NCBI GenBank assembly: GCA_026770585.1
Contig: MU646625.1
Span: 110,018-121,553, forward strand
Origin: Baffinella frigidus
Taxonomy: Eukaryota > Cryptophyceae > Cryptomonadales > Baffinellaceae
Length of the DNA stretch: 11,536 nucleotides
Reading direction: 5' to 3'
Under the pieces are notes generated by a model. It made no database searches. It saw only the letters and a list, made by a program, of their open reading frames with translations, and had not been told where the DNA came from. Each line of letters begins with the position of its first letter. Position 1 is the first letter of the stretch. This document shows, piece after piece, positions 6,501 to 10,533 of this stretch. The translations under genes and the position numbers were made by a program.

Positions 6501-8093
6501 TCCCACACACACACACACTCTCTCTCACGCTCACTCTCTCTCTCTCTGACCCTTGCCTTCGTTAAACACAACAGGAGTTCGTGTGGAACGCGGTGTCGCT
6601 GGCCATGTGGCACTCACTCTCTCTCACGCTCTCTCTCTATCTCTCTCTCGCGCGCGCGCTCCCTGACTTTCTCGCTCACCTCTATATCTCTCGCTCAGGA
6701 GTTCGTGAAGAACGCGGTGTCGCTGGCCATGTGGCGCGACGGGTCCTCGGGCGGCGTCATCCGCACCGTGACCATCAGCAAGGACGGCGTCGAGCGCCAG
6801 ATGATCGAGGTGTGTGCACGCTGTCTCGATCTCTCTCCATCTCTCTCCATCTCTCTCTCCCTCTCTCTCCCTCCCTCTCTCTCTCTCTCCCTCCCTCTCT
6901 CCCTCCCTCTCTCCCTCCCTCTCTCCCTCCCTCTCTTCCTTCCTCTCTTCTTCCCTCCCTCCCTCCCTCCCTCTCTCTCGTGTGGCCCGGCCCTTCTGAT
7001 GTTGGTGGAGGGTTTCCGTGACCATCGGCAAGGACGGCGTCGAGCGCCAGATGGTCGAGGGTTTTGCCCCCGTACAGTGAAACTCACCACGGACGGGTTT
7101 CACTCGAGATTACTGGAGCACCCTATTTCAATGTGGGGTTGTACGGGGTGGTACCAGCAAAATAGACAGTTCACAGAACGGACGGGTTTCACTCGAGAAT
7201 ACTGGAGCACCCTATTTCAATGTGGGGTTGTAAGGGGTGGTACCAGCAAAATAGACAGTTCACAGAAATTATGTGAGCTTCTATTTCTCTGGTGAAAGTT
7301 GCTACACATGTTCATTGCATTTAAACAGGGGGCTCCAGCATTCGCGAGTGGTTGGGCGTGAGATGACGGAGGTGTGTGCCCCCGCGTGGCCCGGCCCTGC
7401 TCTTGTTGGTGGAGGGTTTGCAGTTGTGCTGTGCCCTTGCCCCTATCCCTTCAGTGCCCAGTAGGCGCATACGCCCACGGTAGGGCCCTACCGTAGGAAC
7501 ATTCCCCGAATCATCCCTAGTCGTGTGGAGCAATCCCAGCTGCACGCACGGACTTTCCTCGGTCTGAGCAGTGGCGCTAGATCCGAACCATGCAACCGTA
7601 GCATCCGAACGGTGCTACAGGGGTATCTCGCTCATAAGAAACTGCCCCCCCCTAGGACCCTACAGTAGCCCTATGCCTAGGGCCCTACAGTGGTCCTATG
7701 GGGTGGGCGGTTTCTTATGAGAGAGGTACCCCTGTACCTGCAGCGCTGGATCCGAACGGTGTTTTCCACCGTTACCTTGAGTTGACGGAGGTTCCACTTT
7801 AGCTTTGAGACGTTGCACTCTCGACTTTTGTCTCGGTGGGCCGCGCTCTTCCAGGGCGTTCGGGGTGCTTGTGAACGCACGGCAGCATCTCATCCGCGAG
7901 TGCTCCCTACACCCTAAACCCTAAACCCTAAACCCTAAACCCTAAACCCTAAACCATGAACCCTGAACCCTGAACCCTAAACCCTAAACCCTAAACCCTA
8001 AACCCTAAACCCTAAACCCTAAACCCTAAACCCTAAACCCTAAACCCACAGGGCGAGAACCTGCCGAACCTCGCGGCTGGATGGGCGCCGTAA
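3499..8093 (+). CDS. PSMB6: 20S proteasome subunit beta-1 (caspase-like), seven exons
   Basis: This encodes the N-terminal-threonine protease of the 20S core that cleaves after acidic residues; it works in the proteasome in cytosol and nucleus. Exons: 3499-3558, 3666-3865, 4065-4172, 4549-4632, 5633-5699, 6699-6809, 8052-8093. They join in frame (672 bases) to a predicted 223 residues, close to yeast PRE3 (215) and human PSMB6 (239). All introns are GT-AG. Exon 1 is the propeptide. The mature chain starts [11 protein letters not shown] with catalytic Thr1, Asp17 and Lys33, and Arg45 in [10 protein letters not shown], the residue that gives beta-1 its acidic preference. [13 protein letters not shown] and DGSSGGVIR carry the conserved Ser and Asp near residues 130, 167 and 170. 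The start has an in-frame stop upstream and G at -3 and +4. Family and exons 2-6 are sure; exon 1 and exon 7 rest on frame, splice sites and fit to the family. Confidence 0.93.
3666..3865 (+). CDS. PSMB6: beta-1 exon 2: Thr1 to His66
   Basis: It follows the acceptor GTCAG and starts ACC ACG ATC ATG (TTIM). It carries Thr1, Asp17 (LGADSR), Lys33 (RVSDK) and Arg45 ([10 protein letters not shown]). It ends in CAC AG before donor GTGTTT, phase 2; the split Ser codon is completed by exon 3. Confidence 0.95.
4065..4172 (+). CDS. PSMB6: beta-1 exon 3
   Basis: It follows the acceptor GGACAG. After the split Ser it reads [16 protein letters not shown] and on to [12 protein letters not shown], matching the family's LMAGxIxAGWD segment. 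The donor is GTATCC inside TGG, phase 2. Reading on past this donor reaches a TGA within four codons. Confidence 0.93.
4549..4632 (+). CDS. PSMB6: beta-1 exon 4
   Basis: It follows acceptor CTACAG and completes Trp, then reads [16 protein letters not shown] and on to TIGGSG, the family's GGQVYSxPxGG and IGGSG motifs. Donor GTGCGG, phase 2. The following intron is 1000 bases. Confidence 0.95.
5177..5206. repeat. 30-bp perfect palindrome
   Basis: CATCTTAGCGTATTG is followed immediately by its exact reverse complement CAATACGCTAAGATG, with no spacer. It lies in intron 4, 66 bases before the family B MITE. In RNA it would form a 15-bp hairpin minus a few loop bases. Confidence 0.9.
5272..5375. 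mobile_element. Family B MITE, copy 1 (intron 4)
   Basis: This 104-bp element is bounded by TATCCCTCAAGTGCC and the inverted GGCCACGTAAGGGATA. The outer TA on each side is compatible with a TA target duplication. Its interior has CAGTAGGGCCCT and a local hairpin, TAGGGTGAA then TG then TTCACCCTA. It has no coding capacity. A full second copy lies at 10429-10533 and a truncated one at 7444-7496. The autonomous partner is unknown. Confidence 0.8.
5438..5651 (+). repeat. 59-bp tandem copies of exon 5 acceptor and exon start
   Basis: Four units start TGGGTGAA at 5438, 5497, 5556 and 5615, exactly 59 bases apart. Each carries CCAG followed by GTC and a copy of the first exon 5 codons (GGGTACATCTACGGCTAC in the real one). 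Only the fourth leads into the full exon. If a decoy acceptor were used, the frame would meet a stop: TGA at 5490-5492, TAG at 5534-5536, TGA at 5608-5610. The copies are therefore decoy or poison acceptors at the sequence level. Confidence 0.92.
5633..5699 (+). CDS. PSMB6: beta-1 exon 5
   Basis: It follows acceptor AACCAG, completes Gly and reads [20 protein letters not shown], matching the SxYIYGYxD segment of beta-1. Donor GTCAGT, phase 0. The acceptor is the fourth of four near-identical tandem copies, the other three being decoys upstream. Confidence 0.95.
5706..5838 (+). repeat. 34-bp tandem repeat in intron 5, about four units
   Basis: AACCTTCT (AACCCTTT in the last) recurs at 5723, 5757, 5791 and 5825, each 34 bases on, with CATTCCAAC and TAGAGAGAACC in the units. 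The array begins just after the exon 5 donor, so it may derive from slippage near this splice site. Confidence 0.85.
5934..6025 (+). repeat. 46-bp tandem duplication in intron 5
   Basis: Two units, 5934-5979 and 5980-6025, start GCAGTCCGGAGGAGGCTGT and end ACATCAACT, with few differences. An open frame starting near 5997 is not supported as a gene: it lies in an intron and matches no known family. Confidence 0.85.
6162..6185. repeat. 11-bp perfect hairpin in intron 5
   Basis: TTTCGCCTTGA, then TT, then TCAAGGCGAAA. The stem is perfect. It is followed at 6236-6264 by CCGTCAA and TTGACGG around a 15-16 base spacer. The sequence from 6026 to about 6390 otherwise holds nothing I recognise. Confidence 0.7.
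6391..6697 (+). repeat. CT-rich simple repeats before exon 6
   Basis: TC, CTCTCACT and CACACACA runs dominate from 6391 to 6548 and again from 6611 to 6697, interrupted by the partial exon 6 copy at 6571-6610. The second block serves as the pyrimidine tract of the exon 6 acceptor. Long Ser/Leu-rich open frames here are simple-repeat artefacts. Confidence 0.85.
6571..6610 (+). pseudogene. Partial upstream copy of exon 6 with its acceptor
   Basis: ACAG is followed by 36 bases that translate [12 protein letters not shown], matching the first twelve codons of exon 6 ([12 protein letters not shown]). The similarity stops at TGG and CT-rich repeat follows, without an evident donor at the break. 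Read on, the frame stays open but enters exon 6 out of frame, because the spacing from copy start to exon start (124 bases) is not a multiple of three. It is most likely a dead duplicate, possibly a decoy acceptor. Confidence 0.85.
6699..6809 (+). CDS. PSMB6: beta-1 exon 6
   Basis: It follows acceptor GCTCAG and has 37 codons, including [18 protein letters not shown] and [11 protein letters not shown], matching the family's [14 protein letters not shown] and GVERQ stretch with the conserved Asp and Ser. Donor GTGTGT, phase 0. It lies between CT-rich simple repeats and is flanked by partial copies of itself. Confidence 0.96.
6820..6980 (+). repeat. CT-rich simple repeat after exon 6
   Basis: CTCTCTCC, CCCTCCCT and TTCCTT units run without a break from just after the exon 6 donor. 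The tract resembles the one upstream of the exon, which places exon 6 between two polypyrimidine regions. It is low complexity and non-coding. Confidence 0.9.
7018..7059 (+). pseudogene. Partial downstream copy of exon 6, 3' part
   Basis: Fourteen codons read [14 protein letters not shown], matching the end of exon 6 ([14 protein letters not shown]). The base after it is G, but the donor is altered: GGGTTTTG instead of GGTGTGTG. The left part of exon 6 is absent. It is preceded by GGAGGGTTTCC, part of a small repeat also found at about 7384-7420. Confidence 0.88.
7090..7267 (+). repeat. 89-bp tandem duplication in intron 6
   Basis: Units 7090-7178 and 7179-7267 begin CGGACGGGTTTCACTCGAG and end ATAGACAGTTCACAGAA. 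I count two differences in 89 bases, so the duplication looks recent compared with other repeats in the gene. Confidence 0.92.
7444..7496. mobile_element. Family B MITE, truncated copy 3 (intron 6)
   Basis: It starts TATCCCTTCAGTGCCCAGTA and goes on to a GGTAGGGCCCTACC palindromic core, then loses similarity. The right terminal repeat is missing. It is the 5' half of the same family as 5272-5375 and 10429-10533. Confidence 0.75.
7616..7736 (+). mobile_element. Family A MITE, copy 1 (intron 6)
   Basis: This 121-bp element has terminal inverted repeats TACAGGGGTATCTCGCTCAT and the complement ending GGTACCCCTGTA. A C run follows the left arm and a G run precedes the right arm. The core carries CCTAGGACCCTACAG and GGGCCCTAC. 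TA at both ends suggests a Tc1/mariner-type TA target, by inference. It has no transposase. GCGCT(A/G)GATCCGAAC occurs on both sides of it, so it sits in a small local duplication. Confidence 0.85.
7912..8047 (-). repeat. Interstitial telomeric array, 19 units of CCCTAAA
   Basis: Nineteen consecutive 7-base units run from 7912 to 8044 without a phase break, plus CCC. Sixteen are exact CCCTAAA and three in the middle are variants (CCATGAA, CCCTGAA twice). The G-rich strand is the minus strand, opposite to the arrays on the left. It lies in intron 6 and ends four bases before exon 7. Its units contain CTAAAC, which resembles a branch-point core. Confidence 0.97.
8052..8093 (+). CDS. PSMB6: beta-1 exon 7: C-terminal end and stop
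   Basis: It follows acceptor CCACAG, is in phase 0 with exon 6 and reads [13 protein letters not shown] then TAA. The family usually has G-D/E-x-I/L-P at this point (GDQIP in human), so the short exon fits well. Its acceptor is preceded directly by the telomeric array at 7912-8047, which therefore has to supply the upstream splicing signals. Confidence 0.78.
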   Translation, partial: GENLPNLAAGWAP

Positions 8094-8308
8094 GCAGGGG
8101 GCAGGCGCTACTTAAGTCAACTCATCGCAGTAGGTCAATAAGTTGGCGACTCGAGGGAGCCGAGCTGGTGTAGCGAGAGCACCAGCCAGGGGGGGCGGTT
8201 TCTGAGGTTTCTGAATGCATGGTCTTTCCCAGCAGCGTTTCTCTCTAGCAGAGCACTGATCTTTCCCAACAGTGTTTTCCCTCTAGCAGAGCGCTCGACG
8301 CTGTTGTG
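8094..8308 (+). other. 3' flank of the beta-1 gene
   Basis: A weak AATAAG at 8137-8142 could serve for polyadenylation. GCTGGTG (8164-8170) and CACCAGC (8180-8186) form a 7-bp hairpin with a nine-base loop. Two imperfect tandem copies start TCTTTCCCA at 8223 and 8260 and each contain CTCTAGCAGAGC. No gene is seen. Confidence 0.5.
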
Positions 8309-8345
8309 TACAGGGGTACCTCGATCATAAGAAAACGAACCCCCG

Positions 8346-8562
8346 TACAGGGCTCACTCGAAATTAAGGTCACACTTCTGAGGCAGTCAGTGTGCGGACG
8401 TTAAATTTAACGTCCACAGAAAACCAGTGTGGTGCGGACGTTAAATAATTAACGTCCGCAGAAAAGCAGTCACTGTGCGGACGTTAAATAACTAACGTCC
8501 ACATCGGAGTGTCCAGTAAGTGACCTTGTATTGTGTGACCTTAATTTCGAGTGAGCCCTGTA
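8346..8562. mobile_element. Family C MITE, nested in family A copy 2
   Basis: This 217-bp element has terminal inverted repeats of about 29 bases beginning TACAGGGCTCACTCGAAATT and ending with the complement. TA is present at both edges. Its termini start CAGGG like family A, but the rest of the repeat differs. Its interior holds three palindromes in tandem (8391-8503). It is the only copy in the window. Confidence 0.88.
8391..8503. repeat. Three tandem palindromes around GCGGACGTTAA
   Basis: Hairpins lie at 8391-8418, 8433-8460 and 8474-8503, about 41-42 bases apart. Each has arms (TG)TGCGGACGTTA and the complement around a 2-6 base AT-rich centre. The second is exact: TGCGGACGTTAA, ATAA, TTAACGTCCGCA. 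They are separated by similar linkers containing CAGAAAA and CAGT. Confidence 0.92.
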
Positions 8563-8642
8563 GGACCCTACGGTAAGCCTATGCCTAGGGTCCTACAGTG
8601 CCCCTAGGGGGGGGGCGTTTTCTTATGAGCGAGGTACCCCTG

Positions 8643-8891
8643 TACAGGGGTACCTCGCTCATGAGAAACCAACCTACCCTACAGGGGTACCTCGCTCATA
8701 AGAAACTGCCCCCCCCCCCAGGACCACCATAGGGCCCTAGGCATAAGTCTACTGTAGGATCCTAGGGGGGGGCGGTTTCTTATGAGCCAGGTAACCCTGT
8801 AGGACCCTACAGTAGGCCTATGCCTACATGTAGGGCCCTATGGTCGTCCTAGAGGGGGGTGGCAGTTTCTCGTGAGCGAGGTACCCCTGTA
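8643..8891 (+). mobile_element. Family A MITE, copy 3, split by copy 4
   Basis: The left arm starts TACAGGGGTACCTCGCTCAT at 8643, directly after copy 2 and sharing its TA. It stops at 8680, where copy 4 begins. The remainder, TAGGACCCTACAGTAGGCC onward to GGTACCCCTGTA, resumes after copy 4 and ends at 8891. Confidence 0.85.
8680..8801 (-). mobile_element. Family A MITE, copy 4, nested in copy 3
   Basis: This is a complete 122-bp copy. Its core order (AGGACCACCATAGGGCCC, then CTACTGTAGGATCC) is the reverse complement of the forward type, so it inserted in the opposite orientation. Its right arm has small changes (GCCAGGTAACCCTGTA). TA flanks both ends. Confidence 0.88.
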
Positions 8892-8984
8892 CATGTAGTG
8901 GTTGCGCGAGTGGCTCCGCAGGCGGTGTGGTCCGCGCAACCGCATGCCCCCGCATCCAGCAGCACCCTCGCCACACGACCACAC
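8892..8984. other. Spacer with 9-bp hairpin between MITEs
   Basis: GGTTGCGCG (8900-8908) and CGCGCAACC (8933-8941) form a perfect stem with a 24-base loop. No tRNA-like loops or conserved tRNA bases are present. No gene is seen. Confidence 0.5.
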
Positions 8985-9110
8985 TACAGGGGTACCTCGC
9001 TCATACGAAACACCCACCCCCCTAGCTAGGACCATCGTAGGACCATAGGCATAGGCCTACTGTAGGGCCCTGGGGGGGGGGCGGTTTCTTTCGAGCGAGG
9101 TACCCCTGTA
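8985..9110 (-). mobile_element. Family A MITE, copy 5
   Basis: This complete 126-bp copy runs from TACAGGGGTACCTCGCTCAT to GGTACCCCTGTA with small changes in the arms (CATACGAAA left, TTTCTTTCGAGC right). The core is of the reverse type. It has no coding capacity. Confidence 0.87.
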
Positions 9111-9347
9111 GCCGAGTTTTGCCGTAGTTGGTTCTCCGATGTGGGGACACGCGCCCCATAGAAGTAGGCGGGGATCTCGCGCGTCACAGTGTCACGAGCT
9201 CCGGACGCCCCTGGGCGCCAGATGGCATGCGAAAAGCATGCAAAACAAAAAAGTCGTAGGAGCCCCCCTACCTACCGTAGGCAATCCGTAGGCTCTAAGT
9301 ACCTCGCTGGCGTTAGCTTGTGAGCCGGGTTGAACGGCGTTTTGCCG
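9111..9347. other. Unassigned stretch between MITEs
   Basis: It contains GCATGC, GAAAA, GCATGC as a small hairpin (9225-9241) and a lone core-like piece ACCTACCGTAGG near 9270. On the minus strand a frame from about 9210 down to 9110 stays open (including EIPAYFYGARVPTSENQ) and could be an exon relic, but no family is recognised and no convincing splice pair is visible. Confidence 0.35.
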
Positions 9348-9457
9348 TATGGGTACCTCGCTCATAAGAAAACGCCCCCCCTCCTAGGACCCTACAGTAG
9401 GGCCCTATGTTGGTCCCCAGGGGGGAAGCGTTTTCTTATGAGCGAGGTACCCCTGTA
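9348..9457 (+). mobile_element. Family A MITE, copy 6, with small deletions
   Basis: It spans 110 bp. The left terminus is shortened to TATGGGTACCTCGCTCAT; the right ends GGTACCCCTGTA. The core is of the forward type (CTAGGACCCTACAGTAGGG) and lacks about a dozen bases present in other copies. Its flanks resemble the sequence around 9116-9137 that lacks an element. Confidence 0.85.
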
Positions 9458-9526
9458 GTGGGTTCTGGCTGTATTGTGAAAAATGGCAAGAACCCCTTGC
9501 TGGCAAAGAGGAGGACACTCTGTTCC

Positions 9527-9546
9527 ACAGGGTTGCCTCGCTCATC
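9527..9546 (+). mobile_element. Isolated decayed family A terminal repeat
   Basis: CACAGGGTTGCCTCGCTCAT resembles the family A left arm TACAGGGGTACCTCGCTCAT with three differences. No right arm follows at a suitable distance. It is probably a remnant; chance is possible. Confidence 0.5.
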
Positions 9547-9621
9547 CTTCAAGTGCCGGCGTTCCTAGGGTGGATACTCACTCTAGCTCGAATGAAGACT
9601 GTTTCGCGCTCTTGAGGGGCC

Positions 9622-9745
9622 TACAGGGGTACCTCGCTCATAAGAAACTGCATCCCCCCCTAGAGGACCACCGTAGGGCCCTGGGCATGGGCCTACTGTA
9701 GGGTCCTAGGGGGGGGCGGTTTCTTATGAGCGAGGTACCCCTGTA
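9622..9745 (-). mobile_element. Family A MITE, copy 7
   Basis: This is a complete 124-bp copy with perfect-looking arms and a reverse-type core. The element is flanked by GAGGGGCCTA on both sides (9614-9623 and 9746-9755), longer than the TA expected from the other copies. Confidence 0.9.
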
Positions 9746-9861
9746 GAGGGGCCTAACGCTGGCTGAGAAGGGCATATGAGAACCTGGTTTAATAATCCCG
9801 AAGTATCCGCGTAGCTCCCTGGCGACTAGCACGAGAGCTCCACGCCGTCGGCTTTCGCACA

Positions 9862-9994
9862 CTTAACACACATGACGTTGCCTCTTAACACACACGACGT
9901 TGCCTCTTAACACACATGACGTTGCATCTGAACACATATGACGTTCACACCTGTGAACGTCATGGGTGTTGAGGTGTGAACGCCATATGTGTTA
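9862..9994. repeat. 22-bp tandem repeat turning into inverted copies
   Basis: Units starting CTTAACACACATGACGTTGC occur at 9862, 9884, 9906 and (altered) 9928, exactly 22 bases apart. The last forward unit then pairs with the inverted unit TGTGAACGTCATGGGTGTT, followed by another inverted unit TGTGAACGCCATATGTGTT. The array thus has four forward and two inverted units and can form a hairpin of about 19 bp. It lies directly 3' (in minus-strand sense) of the exon copy at 9992-10048. Confidence 0.8.
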
Positions 9995-10048
9995 CGAGTC
10001 GGAGAGCTGCACTCCTGCGGCGTCGAAGTAAGCGTAACGCTTGGCTAT
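9992..10048 (-). pseudogene. Copy of the minus-strand terminal exon, 3' part
   Basis: It reads IAKRYAYFDAAGVQLSDS then TAA, matching the end of the exon at 10304-10416 (IVKRYAYFDSDGVELSAS then TAA). Frame and stop are intact. Four codons differ silently and five differ in amino acid. The copy breaks off at 10046, where a family A fragment begins. An alternative final exon is possible, but the missing acceptor argues for a relic. Confidence 0.7.
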
Positions 10049-10096
10049 GGTGGTCCTAGGTGGGCGGCGCTTCCTCGTGAGCGAGGTACCCCTGTA
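10046..10096 (+). mobile_element. Family A MITE, right-half fragment (copy 8)
   Basis: TATGGTGGTCCTAGG followed by a GC-rich run, TTCCTCGTGAGCGAGG and TACCCCTGTA is the right half of a forward-type element. The left half is absent. It ends at the same point relative to the neighbouring exon copy as copy 9 does. Confidence 0.75.
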
Positions 10097-10130
10097 TGTG
10101 TAACGAGGTGGGGAGCTGCACTCCTTCGGC
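10095..10130 (-). pseudogene. Second decayed copy of the terminal exon end
   Basis: TATGTGTAACGAGGTGGGGAG continues like the ends at 9986 and 10298. In the minus frame it still reads VQL but then PTSL, with the stop lost (TTA instead of TAA). Similarity fades after about 36 bases. A further exact 19-base piece of the exon, GAGAGCTCCACGCCGTCGG, lies at 9833-9851. Confidence 0.65.
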
Positions 10131-10178
10131 TGACCATCGCCGGAACCACGCATCCTGCTGCTTCAACACCACATGCTG

Positions 10179-10299
10179 TACAGGGGTACCTCACTCGTAC
10201 GAAACGCCCCCCCCCCCAGGACCATCATAGGGCCCTACGCATAGGCCTACTGTAGGGTCCTAGGGGGAGGCTGTTTCTTATGAGCGAGGTACCCCTGTA
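10179..10299 (-). mobile_element. Family A MITE, copy 9
   Basis: This complete 121-bp reverse-type copy runs from TACAGGGGTACCTCACTCGT to GGTACCCCTGTA, next to the stop codon of the minus-strand exon at 10304. The same junction in the copy at 9986 (CCATATGTGTTACGAG) lacks an element, which supports insertion at a TA. Confidence 0.88.
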
Positions 10300-10303
10300 T
10301 GTG

Positions 10304-10416
10304 TTACGAGGCGGAGAGCTCCACGCCGTCGGAGTCGAAGTAGGCGTAGCGCTTGACGATCTCCTCGTGCACCACCCACTCGCACTGGAAGCCCACTTTG
10401 AACGTCACCCAGTCAC
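10304..10416 (-). CDS. Probable last exon of an unrecognised minus-strand gene
   Basis: After a CCCCGCAG acceptor the exon gives 36 codons and TAA: DWVTFKVGFQCEWVVHEE and on to KRYAYFDSDGVELSAS. Codons are GC-rich at third positions, like the beta-1 exons, and the duplicate at 9992-10048 keeps its frame, so I take it as coding. The acceptor needs an upstream exon ending one base into a codon; none is recognised up to 11536. I do not recognise the family. The family B MITE lies 11 bases upstream of the acceptor. It could also be the relic of a gene whose other exons are lost. Confidence 0.6.
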
Positions 10417-10428
10417 CTGCGGGGGGGG

Positions 10429-10533
10429 TATCCCTTAAGTGCCCAGTAGGCTCATACGCCCTACCGTAGGGCCCTAGGACCTGCCTAGAACCTCTTGCGG
10501 GTCAACTTTGACCGGCTGGCCACTTAAGGGATA
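10429..10533. mobile_element. Family B MITE, copy 2
   Basis: This complete 105-bp element has termini TATCCCTTAAGTGCC and GGCCACTTAAGGGATA, matching better than those at 5272-5375. The interior contains CCTACCGTAGGGCCCTAGG and GGGTCAACTTTGACC. It is next to a G run and just upstream, in minus-strand sense, of the terminal exon acceptor. Confidence 0.87.

Larger units (their letters stand above)
6980..7420 (+). repeat. Short repeat GTGGCCCGGCCC...GGTGGAGGGTTT, two copies
   Basis: About 36 bases at 6980-7015 recur at 7384-7420. The second copy is preceded at 7350-7380 by a third version of the exon 6 end and donor (AGATGACGGAGGTGTGTGCC, against AGATGATCGAGGTGTGTGCA in the real exon). The exon 6 border and the DNA following it therefore appear to have been copied together at least twice. 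Confidence 0.75.
8309..8644 (+). mobile_element. Family A MITE, copy 2, split by family C insertion
   Basis: The left arm TACAGGGGTACCTCGATCAT starts at 8309 and the right arm ending GGTACCCCTGTA stops at 8644. Between them, at the TA that follows the left C-rich run, sits the complete 217-bp element of family C. Removing that insert and one TA gives a normal-sized family A copy. The right TA is shared with the next copy. Confidence 0.88.

Noticed and set aside
6360-7295. 311-codon plus-strand open frame rich in Ser, Leu and Pro, and overlapping minus-strand Arg/Glu frames
   Set aside because: The length comes from CT-rich simple repeats that stay open in several frames. The real coding segment is exon 6 of the proteasome gene, read in another frame with clear splice sites.
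8892-8984. Possible small RNA gene or tRNA at the 9-bp hairpin between MITEs
   Set aside because: No cloverleaf or conserved tRNA bases are seen, and the loop shows nothing else recognisable.
8838-9862. Open frames giving peptides such as [12 protein letters not shown] and VQGYLAHKK
   Set aside because: These are translations of the family A terminal inverted repeats and recur wherever an element lies. They are not genes.
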